64,000 nt of DNA, taken from assembly GCA_024640845.1 (NCBI GenBank), contig JAHEEE010000008.1, forward strand, positions 1 to 64,000, written 5' to 3'. Of the stretch, positions 8,672-17,156 are shown piece by piece. The notes below the pieces were generated by a model. That model was given only the letters and a program-made list of their open reading frames with translations. It did not search any database and had not been told where the DNA came from. This DNA is from Myxococcales bacterium. Lineage in GTDB: Bacteria > Myxococcota_A > Polyangia > Polyangiales > Houyiibacteriaceae. Positions within the stretch are counted from its first letter, which is position 1; each line of letters begins with the position of its first letter. Made by a program: the position numbers and the translations under genes.

Positions 8672-10068
8672 GATGGTGGCTTGCACTCTGCTTGACGGGG
8701 CTGCTCGTGCCGGCGAGGGCGCTGGCAGCGGAGTTCTGGGTCGATCCGGTCCACGGCAAGACCGATGCCGATGGCAGCGCTTCATCTCCCTGGCGAAGCC
8801 TTCAGGAAGTCCTTGATCGGGGCTTGGTCGAGAGCCGGGGGTGGGAGTCCCTGCCCTACAAGGAAGGCGCCAAGCTCGTCGCCAAGAATGCAGGGGCGCC
8901 GATCGAGGCCGGCGATACGATCTATCTGCGCTCTGGTTACTATGGGGATCTCGAGATCGTTGGCTACTACAACGCAAGCGACATTCATGTAGTCGCGGAA
9001 CACGGTCACACGCCACGCTTCCGCAGCGTGCTTGTGCGAGCCGGTTCGCACTGGGTCTTCAGGGGTTTGCATGTCAGTCCGGAGTTCGCACCAAGCTATG
9101 AAGAGACCCTTCTTTTCCGAATAGAGTCGCACGGCTTTCACGGGCCAGTCAGCAACATCGTGGTCGAGGATTGCCACCTTCAGTCCGTCCAGGATTCTTC
9201 GAAATGGAGTCGGAAAGATTGGAACGAGCGCTCATGCGACGGCGTCCAAGCGCAAGGAAAGAACGTCACCGTAAGAAACAACGTGCTCAGGAACGTGAAC
9301 TTCGGGATCTCAGTCGATGCAGAGGACTCGCTGATCGAGGGCAACTTGGTCGAGAACTTCGCGGGAGACGGAATGCGAGGGTTCGGGGCGCGGTCAGTGT
9401 TTCAATACAACACCGTCAAGAATGCCTACGCCGTCAACGACAACCACGATGACGGCTTTCAATCTTGGTCTTTCGGGAAGGATGGGGTAGGCACTGGAGA
9501 GGTGGTTGGCATCGTGCTTCGCGGCAATACCTTCATCAATCACGAGGACCCGAATCAGCCCCACCGCGGCGCCCTGCAGGGCATCGGCTGTTTTGACGGC
9601 AGCTATGTCGGCTGGACCATTGAAAACAACGTGATCATCGTGGATCACGGGCACGGGATTACGCTATTGGGCGCACGGGATTCGCGGATCGTCAACAACA
9701 CGGTCGTCGATGCGCGCGCAGGAGGTCCAGGGCCGCCATGGATCATGATCGGGCCCCACAAAGACGGGACACCGTCCAAGGGAAACATCGTCCGCAACAA
9801 TCTAGCGGGAGCCATCAACATCGAAGGGCCAGGCACGGTGGCGGATCACAACCTGATCATTAGGGACAAAGCCAAGCTTTTCGAGAACGCGGGGCAGCAC
9901 GATCTGCATCTGAGAGCGGGTGCTCGTGCGGTCGATGCCGGAAGCTCCGCCGAAGCGCCCGACCTCGATCGGGATAAAGTGCCGAGGCCCTGGGGTAAAC
10001 GCTACGATATCGGAGCGTACGAGTATCACGACGAGAAACATGTCGATACGGCGTCCTCGGAGAAATGA
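8668..10068 (+). CDS. Secreted right-handed parallel beta-helix protein
   Basis: A 466-residue exported protein. Residues 1-20 are a signal peptide (MRWW, hydrophobic core, then ALA-A). The mature part starts with EFWVDP and a D-x-D-G-S-A-S-S-P-W segment typical of DUF1565-like/pectate-lyase-fold proteins. Asn-rich coils recur (NNVLRNVNFG, EGNLVENFAG, NNVIIVDHG, NNTVVDARAG), and the tail is AVDAG followed by RYDIGAYEY. I chose the ATG at 8668, which overlaps the preceding stop (ATGA) and begins the signal peptide. The fold often belongs to polysaccharide lyases, epimerases or adhesins. A role in trimming or binding the polymer made by the cluster is inferred from operon membership. Confidence 0.83.
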   Translation: MRWWLALCLTGLLVPARALAAEFWVDPVHGKTDADGSASSPWRSLQEVLDRGLVESRGWESLPYKEGAKLVAKNAGAPIEAGDTIYLRSGYYGDLEIVGYYNASDIHVVAEHGHTPRFRSVLVRAGSHWVFRGLHVSPEFAPSYEETLLFRIESHGFHGPVSNIVVEDCHLQSVQDSSKWSRKDWNERSCDGVQAQGKNVTVRNNVLRNVNFGISVDAEDSLIEGNLVENFAGDGMRGFGARSVFQYNTVKNAYAVNDNHDDGFQSWSFGKDGVGTGEVVGIVLRGNTFINHEDPNQPHRGALQGIGCFDGSYVGWTIENNVIIVDHGHGITLLGARDSRIVNNTVVDARAGGPGPPWIMIGPHKDGTPSKGNIVRNNLAGAINIEGPGTVADHNLIIRDKAKLFENAGQHDLHLRAGARAVDAGSSAEAPDLDRDKVPRPWGKRYDIGAYEYHDEKHVDTASSEK

Positions 10069-12320
10069 GACGGGTCTGGCTCGCTGTTCTCGTGTTTGCC
10101 TGCGCAGGCCTCGCAACGATCGCGTTTCTCCATATCCCAGACGACCAGCCCGCGCTGTTTCGGCCAATGCTGCTCCCCAGCGGGACCGCGGGCGATTGTA
10201 AGGCCGCGGGCGATCTAGACGGAGACGGCCTGCTCGACCTGGTCGTTGGCGGCAAGGGTGCCGGCGAGCCGCTAGCTTGGGTCCGCCATGGGACATGGGT
10301 CCGGCGACAAATCGCCGTTTCAGAGGAAGAGTTCTCCAACGACTGCGCCTTGGCCGATCTCAATGGCGATGGTTTCTTGGACATTGTTATTCCCGACGCC
10401 ACCGTCGAGCCGCACAACCTCTTCTGGTTCGAGAACCCCGGAGGAACCTCGGTGCTAGGCAGCTCCCACTGGACGCGCCACTCCATCGGCCAGACCGGAT
10501 CATGGTGCAAGGATGTTCGAGTGGTCGACGTCGACGGCGATGGCGCCCTCGACGTGGTCGCCAAACCGCAGTCGCGGCCCCCGCTCTTGTTTTTTGGCGA
10601 GGAGCATCACAACGCTTGGGCTCGCGTGGAAGTTGTTGCAGAGGGCTCGGGCCGCGAAGGGCTTGCGATCGGTGATCTCGACGGAGACGGCGACACCGAT
10701 CTAGTGACGCGGGGCGCGTGGGTCGAGAACCCCGGGGGGGGCAGCGCTCGCACCGCTGGGGCATGGGGCGTGCACCCCATCGGGGAGGCGCCTGAGGACT
10801 TCAAAGCCTTCGTTGCCGACATAGATGGAGATGGGGACCAGGACGTATTGTTCTCGAGCTCGGAGAGCACCGCTCCCATCGCCTGGTGGGAACAGACGCC
10901 CGGGGGGTGGAACCGCCATGTTGTCGCCCAGATGGCCTCTTCCGCTCATACTCTCTGGAGCGCCGACCTCGACCTGGATGGCGATCGGGATGTATTGGCT
11001 GCGGAGCTCGGGCGCCCCCGGTGGACTCTATATCGTAACGCCGATGGTCGTGGTGGAAGATGGCGGACCGAGGTATTCAACGTCGAACAGGGGTCGATTC
11101 ACAACGGGCTCGTCGCCGATCTCGACCAAGACGGGGACCTCGACCTCTTTGGCGCGGGGTTCACCGGTCAGCCCGCCACTGCGATGATCTGGTGGAATCA
11201 GCTCAATCCCAAACGCCTGCCTATCGGACCTTTCACCGCCATCGTAGTTACGCGCGCGCACGTGCGCGCACTAGGCAGCACGTTTATCGATCTCGACCAG
11301 GATGGTTTCGAGGACATCGCCGCAGGCCCGTACTGGTACCGCAATCCAAGAGGCGACATGATCGGGCCTTGGCAGCAGCGCGACCTGCCTCGCCCGGATG
11401 GTCGGCCGCTCGACGCCATTGCAACTATCCGCCGTGTCGGTCATGCGGCCAGCCTGGTTGCGATGACATCAGACGGAACGCTTTGGTGGCTCCGCCCCGA
11501 GAATGAGAACTTTCGAATTACCGAAGTGGGACGTCTTCCTGTCGCCGATCACGGCATCAGTACTCAAGGCGCCGAAGTCGCCCATTTGGCAAGAGAGGGT
11601 GAGATTGAGCTCGTCGTATCGAATGGTGGCGAAGCTGCCACGGACGTAGGAGTCTACGCGTTTCAAATCGTTTCCGAAGGACCGTGGCCCCGTAGGCGCC
11701 TCACGGATCGAACCTCGGACGAGGGCCTCGCGCTGGGCGACATCGATCGGGATGGAGATGTCGACCTCCTAGGGACGCGCGGCGATCGCGGCGAGGTCGA
11801 GTGGTACGAGAACCCGGGAGGGTTCGAGTCGGACTGGCTATCCCATCCGGTTGCCACACTGAGTGGGATCGGTTGGCTCGACCGCGTTCGCCTAGCAGAC
11901 GTCGATTGCGATGGCCGTCTCGACGTTGTGGTGACCGAGGAGAACGGGTCGGACGACGATGCACAAACCTACTGGTTGCAGCAACCGAAGCACCTTGGGC
12001 AGGCTGTCTGGCAAGCTCATCTCCTCGCAAGTCAAGGCTCGACCAATAGTCTCGATGTCGCCGACGTCGACCGCGATGGGGATCCGGACATCATCACCGG
12101 CGAGCATCGAGGAAGCCTGCGCGTGGTCGTATGGGAGAACACGAACTGCGGTGAGTTCCGGCGGAGACTCGTCGACAGTGGCAGGGAGAGCCACCTTGGC
12201 ACCAAGACAGTCGACCTCGACCATGACGGAGATCTCGATATCGTCAGCGTCGCATGGGACAACCCCTCGCGAATTCGTCTATGGCGGAACGACGCGGTTC
12301 CGCCCTCAGCAGGCGACTAG
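10065..12320 (+). CDS. FG-GAP/VCBS-repeat protein with 12 calcium-binding loops
   Basis: A 751-residue exported protein: an N-terminal hydrophobic segment (residues 3-22, signal peptide or anchor), then a series of integrin-alpha-like blades. I count 12 copies of a D-[LIV]-[DN]-x-D-G-x-x-D-[LIV] calcium-binding loop, beginning with DLDGDGLLDLV and ending with DLDHDGDLDIV, interspersed with WYRNP, WYENPGG and similar Trp-rich strands. This suggests one or two seven-bladed propellers stabilised by calcium. The ATG overlaps the preceding stop by 4 bp, making it last in the rightward operon; its 3' end overlaps the convergent P450 gene by 15 bp. Adhesion or matrix binding is likely; there is no visible catalytic domain or C-terminal sorting signal. 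Confidence 0.85.
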   Translation: MRRVWLAVLVFACAGLATIAFLHIPDDQPALFRPMLLPSGTAGDCKAAGDLDGDGLLDLVVGGKGAGEPLAWVRHGTWVRRQIAVSEEEFSNDCALADLNGDGFLDIVIPDATVEPHNLFWFENPGGTSVLGSSHWTRHSIGQTGSWCKDVRVVDVDGDGALDVVAKPQSRPPLLFFGEEHHNAWARVEVVAEGSGREGLAIGDLDGDGDTDLVTRGAWVENPGGGSARTAGAWGVHPIGEAPEDFKAFVADIDGDGDQDVLFSSSESTAPIAWWEQTPGGWNRHVVAQMASSAHTLWSADLDLDGDRDVLAAELGRPRWTLYRNADGRGGRWRTEVFNVEQGSIHNGLVADLDQDGDLDLFGAGFTGQPATAMIWWNQLNPKRLPIGPFTAIVVTRAHVRALGSTFIDLDQDGFEDIAAGPYWYRNPRGDMIGPWQQRDLPRPDGRPLDAIATIRRVGHAASLVAMTSDGTLWWLRPENENFRITEVGRLPVADHGISTQGAEVAHLAREGEIELVVSNGGEAATDVGVYAFQIVSEGPWPRRRLTDRTSDEGLALGDIDRDGDVDLLGTRGDRGEVEWYENPGGFESDWLSHPVATLSGIGWLDRVRLADVDCDGRLDVVVTEENGSDDDAQTYWLQQPKHLGQAVWQAHLLASQGSTNSLDVADVDRDGDPDIITGEHRGSLRVVVWENTNCGEFRRRLVDSGRESHLGTKTVDLDHDGDLDIVSVAWDNPSRIRLWRNDAVPPSAGD

Positions 12321-13670
12321 CCGAATCGGCAAGCTATCGAGCGGCCTCGTGAAGGGGAAGTGCTGGAGCTTGGCCGGGTAGTAGCCGGGCTTGGCGTACT
12401 CGATCCGATATTTGCTCAGGACTTGCCGGAAGGTGAGAAGGAACAGCATGCGGGCGAAGTGCATGCCGATGCACTTGTGGGCTCCGCCGCCGAATGGGAT
12501 CCACATGAAGTTGTGCTTCTTGTGTTCGGCTACTTCGTCGGAGAAGCGATAGGGGTCGAAGCGGTCGGGCTCTCGCCACCAATCCGGCAGGCGGTGGATG
12601 TAGTTGCCGGGCACGCAAACCATGGTGTCCGCGGGGATCCGGACGCCGCCGATCTCGCACTCCCGGATCGTGCGGCGGAGGAAGATCGGTACCGGCGGGT
12701 GCAATCGAATCGTCTCGTAAAAGACGCGGATGAGCCCATTCGTTTGGTGAAACACGGTCTCGAAGCTCAGCTCATCGGGCCACTCGCCGACCTCGGCCGC
12801 TAGATCGGACTGCAGCTCGGTGTCGTGGGCCAAGTGGTACGCGGCCATGGTCGATGCACTGGTCGTCGTGTCGTGGGCGGCCAACATCAAGAACACCATG
12901 TGGTCTGCGATGTCCTCGTCGGCGTAGTACTCGCCGTCCTCGTTCCTCTCTTTGCAGAAGTGCGCGAAGACGTCTTCGTCGTTCGAGGCGCGCTTCTTCT
13001 CGATGAGGTCCATGAAGAAACGCTTGAGGAATCGACGCCCCTCGAGGCCGCGGTGATAATCGAAGCCCGGCACGTCGAGGCGGACGATGCCGAGGGCGCC
13101 TTCCATCATGTCGACGAACGCTTTGCTGATCTTCGGGAGGTTGCGCTCCGTCTCGTCCACCCAGCAGAACACGTCGAAGGCGATGTCGAGCAGCAGACGC
13201 TTGATCTCGTCGTAGAACAACACGCTGTCCTGCGCCGCCCAGCGCTCCACCGTTTCGTCGACGATGACTTGGATCTTCTTTGCATACATGCGCATCGCAG
13301 GCGGCTTGAACGAGCTCTGCATGATGCCCCGATGGATGCGGTGCTCCTCGTAGTCGCGCATGACGAGGCCGCCCTGAAAGAAGTCCGCCATCACCGAGGC
13401 CCACCCCATCTTGATCGAGAAGTTCTTCTCGCGATCCATCAAGACGCGCTGCGCGTAGTCGGGGTGAAGGAGCAGCACGCACTTGTTGCCCGTGATCGAG
13501 ATGCGACTTACGGGTCCGTATTCTTGGTAGAAGTGCCCGAACAACGCCTGCGGATCACGCAGCATCTCGAGCGTTTTGCCGACGAACGGCCAACCGTACT
13601 CGCCACGCATGTGGCTGAGGTCGCGATTCGAAGGCCGCTGCTCGTAGGGAAGGTCGGAAACGGGGTGCAC
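12306..13670 (-). CDS. Cytochrome P450
   Basis: A 454-residue soluble P450. The I-helix oxygen-binding motif is AHDTTT (265-270), the K-helix E-x-x-R is ETIR (319-322), and the heme loop is FGGGAHKCIG with axial Cys400. The I-helix and heme loop recall bacterial CYP51/CYP120-like enzymes, but the substrate cannot be told; a lipid, sterol or terpenoid is plausible given the neighbourhood. The start is uncertain: an excellent AGGAGG (13671-13676) directly abuts the GTG at 13670 with no spacer, and the next ATG (13610) has no Shine-Dalgarno. An operator-like palindrome lies 5 bp beyond the AGGAGG. No ferredoxin or reductase gene is adjacent. Confidence 0.92.
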   Translation of the reverse strand: MHPVSDLPYEQRPSNRDLSHMRGEYGWPFVGKTLEMLRDPQALFGHFYQEYGPVSRISITGNKCVLLLHPDYAQRVLMDREKNFSIKMGWASVMADFFQGGLVMRDYEEHRIHRGIMQSSFKPPAMRMYAKKIQVIVDETVERWAAQDSVLFYDEIKRLLLDIAFDVFCWVDETERNLPKISKAFVDMMEGALGIVRLDVPGFDYHRGLEGRRFLKRFFMDLIEKKRASNDEDVFAHFCKERNEDGEYYADEDIADHMVFLMLAAHDTTTSASTMAAYHLAHDTELQSDLAAEVGEWPDELSFETVFHQTNGLIRVFYETIRLHPPVPIFLRRTIRECEIGGVRIPADTMVCVPGNYIHRLPDWWREPDRFDPYRFSDEVAEHKKHNFMWIPFGGGAHKCIGMHFARMLFLLTFRQVLSKYRIEYAKPGYYPAKLQHFPFTRPLDSLPIRLVAC

Positions 13671-13678
13671 CCTCCTAA

Positions 13679-13719
13679 TATACAGTCTGTAAAGTCCCCT
13701 TCAATTACCATTTGTAAAC
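13679..13719 (-). promoter_or_regulatory. Operator-like palindrome pair upstream of the P450
   Basis: Two related dyads lie in the AT-rich gap between the P450 and the divergent membrane-protein gene. The first is a perfect TACAG-T-CTGTA (13681-13691). The second is TTAC-CATTT-GTAA (13705-13717). Both fit TAC-N5-GTAA-type spacing and their centres are 25 bp apart. The first is only 5 bp from the P450 Shine-Dalgarno, so a bound repressor would block transcription. TetR-type repressors commonly use such sites; no TetR gene is in the window. Confidence 0.45.
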
Positions 13720-13756
13720 TTTCGTGCATCAGAGGGGCTACCCTTGGGCCAATCTC

Positions 13757-14188
13757 ATGACGCTTCTGCTTCTACAGGCGCTCTCCACGTTCGCGATGAC
13801 CGGGGTCATCTGGTTCGTGCAGCTGGTCCAGTACCCTTCGTTTGCGCGCGTCGATGCGGCGAGCTTCGGCGAGTTCCACGCGTTTCACTCGACCCGCATC
13901 ACGTTCATCGTTGGGCCGCTGATGATTCTCGAGGCGCTTTCGGCCGCCGCGCTCGTCTGGCGACCCGAGCGCGTCACCGGGTCTTGGGAAGTCTGGCTCG
14001 GCCTCGGCTTGGTGGCCTTGATTTGGGCATCGACCGCGCTCCTCCAAGTGCCCATGCATCAGCGCTTGGGCGGAGGGTTCGACGAGTCGGCGTGGCGATT
14101 CCTGTGCAACAGCAACTGGATTCGCACCCTGGCCTGGTCGCTCCGCGCAGTGCTCGTAGGTGTCTGGCTTCATCGGGCGCTCGCCTGA
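13757..14188 (+). CDS. Small integral membrane protein of unknown function (4 TM)
   Basis: About 143 residues with four predicted hydrophobic helices: residues ~2-24, ~48-68, ~77-97 and ~120-141. Conserved-looking features are FVQLVQYPSF after helix 1, a FHAFHSTRITF stretch before helix 2, and a QVPMHQRL loop. I do not recognise a named family with certainty; it resembles short DUF1772-like membrane proteins. I favour the ATG at 13757 at the start of helix 1; an upstream ATG at 13724 would add 11 hydrophilic residues. Neither start has a strong Shine-Dalgarno. It is divergent from the P450 and lies ~50 bp before the LysR gene. Confidence 0.65.
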   Translation: MTLLLLQALSTFAMTGVIWFVQLVQYPSFARVDAASFGEFHAFHSTRITFIVGPLMILEALSAAALVWRPERVTGSWEVWLGLGLVALIWASTALLQVPMHQRLGGGFDESAWRFLCNSNWIRTLAWSLRAVLVGVWLHRALA

Positions 14189-14206
14189 GCGGAGCGCTTG
14201 TGGCCC

Positions 14207-14221
14207 ATGAGTGGCGGTCAT
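14207..14221. promoter_or_regulatory. Candidate LysR box 1
   Basis: ATGA-N7-TCAT, which fits the T-N11-A dyad of LysR-type regulators. It lies just upstream of the LysR start at 14238 and recurs with the same spacing at 15212-15226 downstream of the LysR gene. Autoregulation is inferred. Confidence 0.4.
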
Positions 14222-14237
14222 ATCCTCAGCTCCATTC

Positions 14238-15203
14238 ATGAAAACGACGGACAGAGACGGCCCTGGGCTCCGGGCATCGCTCGAGGGTCTCGACCTCAAT
14301 CTATTGCTGACGCTCGACGTCCTGCTCGAGATCCGAAACGTGACCGCGACGGCCGAACGCGTCGGGGTGACCCAGTCCGCCGTCAGCCATCGACTCGCGC
14401 GCATTCGCGAGTTCTTCGACGACCCTTTGTTGGTGAGTGCGGGCGATGACTTGGTCCTCACGCCAAAGGCCGAAGCGCTCCAGGCGCCGCTTCGAGTTGC
14501 CCTTCGCGGGCTGCGTGACGCGCTCCTTCTCGATGAAGAGCTAGACCCCGCGACCGCGGAGCGAACCTTCGTTATCGCGGCAGCCGACCTCGCGGAGATC
14601 AGTCTATTGCCTCCGCTGCTGGCCCATCTGACACGCGTCGCTCCTGGGATGCGCATCCGAATGAAGGGGCGCGGATCCGTCACCGGCGCAGCCCTGGCTG
14701 AAGGGAAGGCCGACTTCGCGATTGCACCAAGAGAGGGGAGCGTTCCCGGTGTAGGTCTCGAGGACACGCGCGGCATTCGGCAGCGCATGCTCTTCTCCGA
14801 GGGATTTTCAGTCGTCGCGCGCCGAGATCACCCGCGCCTACGCGGCCGGCTGACGCTGAAGCGCTATTTGAGCGAGAGCCACGTGCTCGTAGCCCCCCAG
14901 GGTACGCCAGGCGGGCTCGTCGACGCGGTGCTTGCCAAGCAAGGCGCTCGCCGTCGCATCGCCGTGCAGGTCGCGAGCTTTTTGAGCGCGCCGTTTCTGG
15001 TTGCCGGCACGGACCACCTTTTGACCTGCCCCACGAGCTTAGCGACAGCGACAGCGAAGCCGCTTCGGCTCCGCGTTCTCAAACCGCCGATCGAGCTTCC
15101 GCAGACGAAGCTCTTTTTGTTCTGGCACGATCGAATGGATCGCGATGCCGCTCATCGATGGTTTCGCGAAACTCTGATCGAGTTGGTCGCCCAAAGCGGT
15201 TGA
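14238..15203 (+). CDS. LysR-family transcriptional regulator
   Basis: About 321 residues. The N-terminal winged helix-turn-helix spans roughly residues 10-70 (LDLNLLLTLDVLLEIRNVTATAERVGVTQ region, with the recognition helix in VTQSAVSHRLARIREFF). An effector-binding domain follows. The LDLNLL opening and the long helix resemble the NodD/NahR-like branch. I chose the ATG at 14238 because a T-N11-A box at 14207-14221 overlaps the alternative GTG at 14211. The regulated gene is unknown. A second copy of the box at 15212-15226 suggests that the downstream secreted protein is a target. Confidence 0.88.
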   Translation: MKTTDRDGPGLRASLEGLDLNLLLTLDVLLEIRNVTATAERVGVTQSAVSHRLARIREFFDDPLLVSAGDDLVLTPKAEALQAPLRVALRGLRDALLLDEELDPATAERTFVIAAADLAEISLLPPLLAHLTRVAPGMRIRMKGRGSVTGAALAEGKADFAIAPREGSVPGVGLEDTRGIRQRMLFSEGFSVVARRDHPRLRGRLTLKRYLSESHVLVAPQGTPGGLVDAVLAKQGARRRIAVQVASFLSAPFLVAGTDHLLTCPTSLATATAKPLRLRVLKPPIELPQTKLFLFWHDRMDRDAAHRWFRETLIELVAQSG

Positions 15204-15211
15204 TGGGCTGC

Positions 15212-15226
15212 ATGAGCGCCATTCAT
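15212..15226. promoter_or_regulatory. Candidate LysR box 2
   Basis: A second ATGA-N7-TCAT (T-N11-A) element, 75 bp upstream of the start of the secreted-protein gene at 15301 and 8 bp after the LysR stop codon. It agrees with box 1 at 11 of 15 positions. Confidence 0.4.
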
Positions 15227-15300
15227 GTCTGATATCGGAGCCATTCGCGACGCGGGGCCGATAGTTCGTGTGTTCAACCCCTGTCACGGAGATCAAGCCA

Positions 15301-15782
15301 TGCGACACTTCACTTTCATCAGTCTTGCTCTTGCCCTCACCGCCGCGACCCAACCCACCTCGGCGCTGGCGGACGACCAGCTCGACCTCACGCTCGAGCC
15401 GGACGCAGCGCCCGCATACAAGCTCAGCTACGAGGAGTACAGGCTCGAGGAGCTCGAGCGCACCTCCAAGCGCTCCCGCAACGCCTTGATCGGCACTTCC
15501 GCCGCGGCCGCCGTGGGTCTCCTCCTCGTGATTCCGGCCGCCAGCAGTCAATGCAGCTCGGTCGAGGTCGGTGGCGAAAGCGACTACCAGTGCACGAGCG
15601 CCGGCGACACCCTCCTGAAGGTTGGGTCGCCCTTGGTCATCGGAGGTCTCACAGGTGCCCTCGTCTCAGGCATCATCCTCGGTGTCCGCAAGGGGAAGAT
15701 GCGCAGGCTCAACGACAGTTTCCAGCCTACGAGGACCCGGGCCGTGCAATGGGAAGAGCGCAGCTCCCGATTCGTGTTCTAG
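15301..15782 (+). CDS. Secreted protein of unknown function with internal hydrophobic segments
   Basis: About 160 residues. Residues 1-23 form a signal peptide ending ALADD. Next comes an acidic/Tyr-rich stretch with heptad-like charges (SYEEYRLEELERTSKRSRN), then two hydrophobic glycine/alanine-rich segments (~59-80 and ~104-129) separated by a loop with two cysteines (SSQCSSVEV and YQCTSAG) that may form a disulfide. The C-terminus is basic. I chose the ATG at 15301, preceded by a GGAG; the upstream in-frame ATG at 15225 would overlap LysR box 2. No family recognised; an envelope role is inferred only from the export signal. Confidence 0.7.
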
Positions 15783-15823
15783 CCATCGCACCAAGCCTTC
15801 GAGGTTTCTGAACCCGATGCGCT

Positions 15824-17143
15824 ATGGTCCGCGTCATGGTGAAGAAGGCGACGCTGAAGCGAGTTCTGAAGCGCAAACCCGTCCTAGGGTGGGCCCTCTA
15901 TGACTGGGGCAACTCCGCCTTCGCGACCACGGTCATGGCGGGGCTCTTTCCAGTCTTCTACAGCGCGGTCACGCGGGACATCAGCGCGGAAGATTCGAGC
16001 TTCTACTTCAACCTGACGCTGGCGGCGGCGAGCGTCCTCATTGCGGTATCCGCTCCCATCCTCGGTGCGATCTCCGATCGGGGCGGTAGCCGCAAGAAGT
16101 TTCTGGTCTTCTTCGCGAGCCTCGGGATTCTCATGTCGGGCAGCCTCGCTTGGGTCCATGCGGGGCATTGGTGGATGGGGCTGGTGCTCTACGGGCTTGG
16201 TACGGTTGGGTTCTCCGGGGCCAACGTGTTTTACGACTCGATGCTCGTGGACGTCGCCGACGACGACGAGCTCGACCTCGTATCGGCGCTTGGCTACTCG
16301 GCTGGATACATCGGCGGTGGCCTTCTGTTCCTGGTGAACGTGCTGATGGTGCAGAAGCCCGAGTGGTTTGGCCTCGCTGGTGCGGGCGCTGCGGTCGAGG
16401 CCTCCTTCCTGAGCGTTGCGGTCTGGTGGGCGCTGTTCACCGTGCCGCTATTGCGTTGGGTCGAGGAGACGCCGACGCCGGATCAGGCACCGCCACTCGA
16501 AGCGGTGCGGCAGGGGATCGCGCAGCTTGTGGATACCCTCAAGGCGATCCGCAGCTTCAAGACGCTTCTCCTCTTCTTGGTCGCGTACTGGATCTATATC
16601 GATGGCGTCAACACAGTCATCAAGACCGCCGTGTTCTTCGGCGATCGCATTCTCGGCCTCGACCAAGGTGCGCTGATCACTGCGCTGCTACTCACCCAGT
16701 TCGTCGCTTTTCCGGCTGCACTTGCGTTCGGCGCGCTCGGTCAGCGCATAGGCCCCAAGCCATCGATCCTGATCGGTATCGGCGTCTACCTCGCAGCGTT
16801 GTTCTATGCGTGGCAGTTCCTCACGGACGAAGGCGACTTCTATCTCCTCGCCGTGGCGATCGGCTTGGTGCAGGGTGGGGTGCAAAGCCTCTCCCGCTCG
16901 CTTTATGCCCGTCTCGTGCCACCCTCGAAGTCCGCCGAGTTCTTCGGCTTCTTCAACATGGTCGGGAAGTTCGCGACGATTTTCGGGCCGCTTCTGATGG
17001 CGCTAACCCCGAAGCTCATCGTCGGGGCAACGGACAGAGACAGCATCATTTCGCTCTCGTTGCTGTTCGTCGTTGGTGGATTTCTGCTCAGCCGCGTTCG
17101 CGTGGAAGAGGGTGTCGAAACGGCGCGTCGCTTCGACGCATGA
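15824..17143 (+). CDS. MFS transporter, UMF1 (Atg22-like) family
   Basis: A 439-residue polytopic membrane protein. The N-terminus has the family hallmark W-A-L-Y-D-W-G-N-S-A-F-A-T followed by a VMAGLFPVFY helix, seen in UMF1 proteins related to yeast vacuolar amino-acid effluxer Atg22. Other family features are the long helix ISAPILGAISDRGG-type loop between TM2 and TM3 and the SRSLYARLVP segment near helix 10, with FFGFFNMVGKFATIFGP after it. Either the ATG at 15824 or the one at 15836 could be used. The substrate is unknown; amino acid or small-metabolite efflux is the usual guess. Confidence 0.85.
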   Translation: MVRVMVKKATLKRVLKRKPVLGWALYDWGNSAFATTVMAGLFPVFYSAVTRDISAEDSSFYFNLTLAAASVLIAVSAPILGAISDRGGSRKKFLVFFASLGILMSGSLAWVHAGHWWMGLVLYGLGTVGFSGANVFYDSMLVDVADDDELDLVSALGYSAGYIGGGLLFLVNVLMVQKPEWFGLAGAGAAVEASFLSVAVWWALFTVPLLRWVEETPTPDQAPPLEAVRQGIAQLVDTLKAIRSFKTLLLFLVAYWIYIDGVNTVIKTAVFFGDRILGLDQGALITALLLTQFVAFPAALAFGALGQRIGPKPSILIGIGVYLAALFYAWQFLTDEGDFYLLAVAIGLVQGGVQSLSRSLYARLVPPSKSAEFFGFFNMVGKFATIFGPLLMALTPKLIVGATDRDSIISLSLLFVVGGFLLSRVRVEEGVETARRFDA

Positions 17144-17156
17144 TGCCTTGGAACCA

